Shown here: in pieces, positions 5,888-6,645 of the stretch
Layout of the letters: each line of letters opens with the position of its first letter
Numbering within the stretch: position 1 is the stretch's first letter
From: Candidatus Pacearchaeota archaeon
Lineage (GTDB): Archaea; Nanoarchaeota; Nanoarchaeia; Pacearchaeales; GW2011-AR1
Direction: 5' to 3'
Assembly: GCA_002686195.1 (NCBI GenBank)
Contig: NZAS01000152.1
Span: 1 to 6,645, forward strand
Length of the DNA stretch: 6,645 bases
Notes under the pieces: model-generated
What the model saw: only the letters and a program-made list of their open reading frames with translations
The model's database searches: none
What the model was told of the DNA's origin: nothing
Translations under genes and position numbers: made by a program

Positions 5888-6645
5888 ATGATTAAATTAA
5901 AAAATAAATATGTAATAGGAACTCATGTGATGTGGTTCGAGATTGAGATGTATGCTGACTTTATTGATGGTATGGTTAATCTACTTGAAGCCGTTGAAAA
6001 TAAAGAAAATGTGACGATAGATTTGTGTTTTAATTTACTACAACATTTTGAAAAAATTGATTATGATAAAATAAAGAAACATGAGTTAATCATTAAATTC
6101 AAAAAAGGCGTTTCTGAATTAGAAAAGTTAGGATTTGTAGTAAATTGTATAATCAAAGAAGGTGATGAGTTTTATTTTCACGCTGATTATAGACGAGATT
6201 TGAATTACAATTATTGTAAGAAAGTGGATTATGTGATGTGGGGTGAAACCGATAGTTTCTTTCCTAAAGAAGCATTTCAAGTAATAGAGACATTATCTAA
6301 ATACACAGAAGAACAGGGTATTCATAAATACTTGTTAAGTTTTTCTGATAGAAAAATGTGGGATGCCAGTTGGGATCCTCTGGTTCATGTGGACTATAGA
6401 GATATAGAGTTTATTGATGATGATAAAGGACATTTGAATCCAAATCAAGCAAAGTCACAATTACCAATAGAAACAATGAATGAAATAAATGCTAAGGCTG
6501 ATGAGTTTGATTTTGGAATGATTCAACAACCTAAGATAAGTGGTGCTTGTTTAGTATTATCATCTGATTTAATTAAGTTTGGTGTTAATATACCATTGTG
6601 TTTATTATATCATGACGATGAGGGTTTATCGATAATGTGTCATAA
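5888..6645 (+). CDS. Putative GT-A-type glycosyltransferase, 3' end cut by the window
   Basis: The frame is open from the ATG at 5888 to the window end and gives 252 residues with no stop, so the gene continues beyond. The N-terminus YVIGTHVMWFEIEMYADFI (8-26), then TIDLCFN (43-49), looks like the first strand-helix-strand of a GT-A fold. WGETDSFFPKEAF (118-130) holds a DxD-like acidic site on a strand end, typical of nucleotide-sugar and metal binding. SGACLVLSSDLI (218-229) followed by YHDDEGLSIM (241-250) parallels the acceptor loop and the EDxxL-type catalytic region of GT2-like enzymes. A cytosolic transferase using an activated sugar is the best guess; donor and acceptor are unknown. 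A modest GGGAA at 5876-5880 stands 7 nt before the start. Only 2 nt separate it from the preceding gene, so both are probably made together. Confidence 0.65.
   Translation, partial: MIKLKNKYVIGTHVMWFEIEMYADFIDGMVNLLEAVENKENVTIDLCFNLLQHFEKIDYDKIKKHELIIKFKKGVSELEKLGFVVNCIIKEGDEFYFHADYRRDLNYNYCKKVDYVMWGETDSFFPKEAFQVIETLSKYTEEQGIHKYLLSFSDRKMWDASWDPLVHVDYRDIEFIDDDKGHLNPNQAKSQLPIETMNEINAKADEFDFGMIQQPKISGACLVLSSDLIKFGVNIPLCLLYHDDEGLSIMCH

Overview
The window is an AT-rich (by eye about two thirds A+T), fully packed stretch in which all nine reading frames lie on the + strand. Neighbours overlap by 1 to 20 nt or are separated by only 1 to 2 nt, so it reads as one transcription unit cut at both ends. 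I see no promoter, terminator, RNA gene, mobile element, CRISPR array or long repeat. Shine-Dalgarno sequences of the AGGAG/GGAG/GAGAG type about 6 to 8 nt before most starts show a bacterial-type translation system. The content is a sugar-nucleotide/surface-glycan locus. Low GC, extreme packing, compact proteins and a split transketolase would fit a marine-type bacterium or a large tailed phage carrying glycan genes. No phage structural or host housekeeping gene is present to decide between them.

Layout: 2-97 is the 3' end of an unidentified upstream gene. 84-560 is a mannose-6-phosphate-isomerase-type cupin. 560-2224 is a multidomain protein with an N-terminal CxxC/CxxC zinc-ribbon-like knuckle, a sugar-nucleotidyltransferase domain and a C-terminal APH/choline-kinase-type phosphotransferase domain. 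2221-2853 is a GmhA-like SIS-domain (phosphoheptose isomerase type) protein. 2843-3619 and 3621-4547 are the N-terminal and C-terminal subunits of a split transketolase. 4528-5175 is a compact shikimate-dehydrogenase-like (AroE fold) protein. 5172-5885 and 5888-6645 (cut by the window end) are two proteins that look like GT-A-type glycosyltransferases of no recognised specificity.

Working model (inference): the transketolase makes a ketose phosphate, plausibly sedoheptulose 7-phosphate. The SIS protein isomerises it to an aldose phosphate. The kinase and nucleotidyltransferase domains of the fusion phosphorylate and NDP-activate the sugar. The cupin and the AroE-like dehydrogenase further modify it or a related intermediate, and the downstream transferases attach it to a glycan. 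Such a locus would bring its own precursor supply (transketolase) and an AroE-family reductase whose shikimate-binding serines appear replaced. That combination is the most unusual point of the window: a possible route to an unusual heptose-, ketose- or cyclitol-derived sugar nucleotide. The order of steps and the product are not proven by the sequence.
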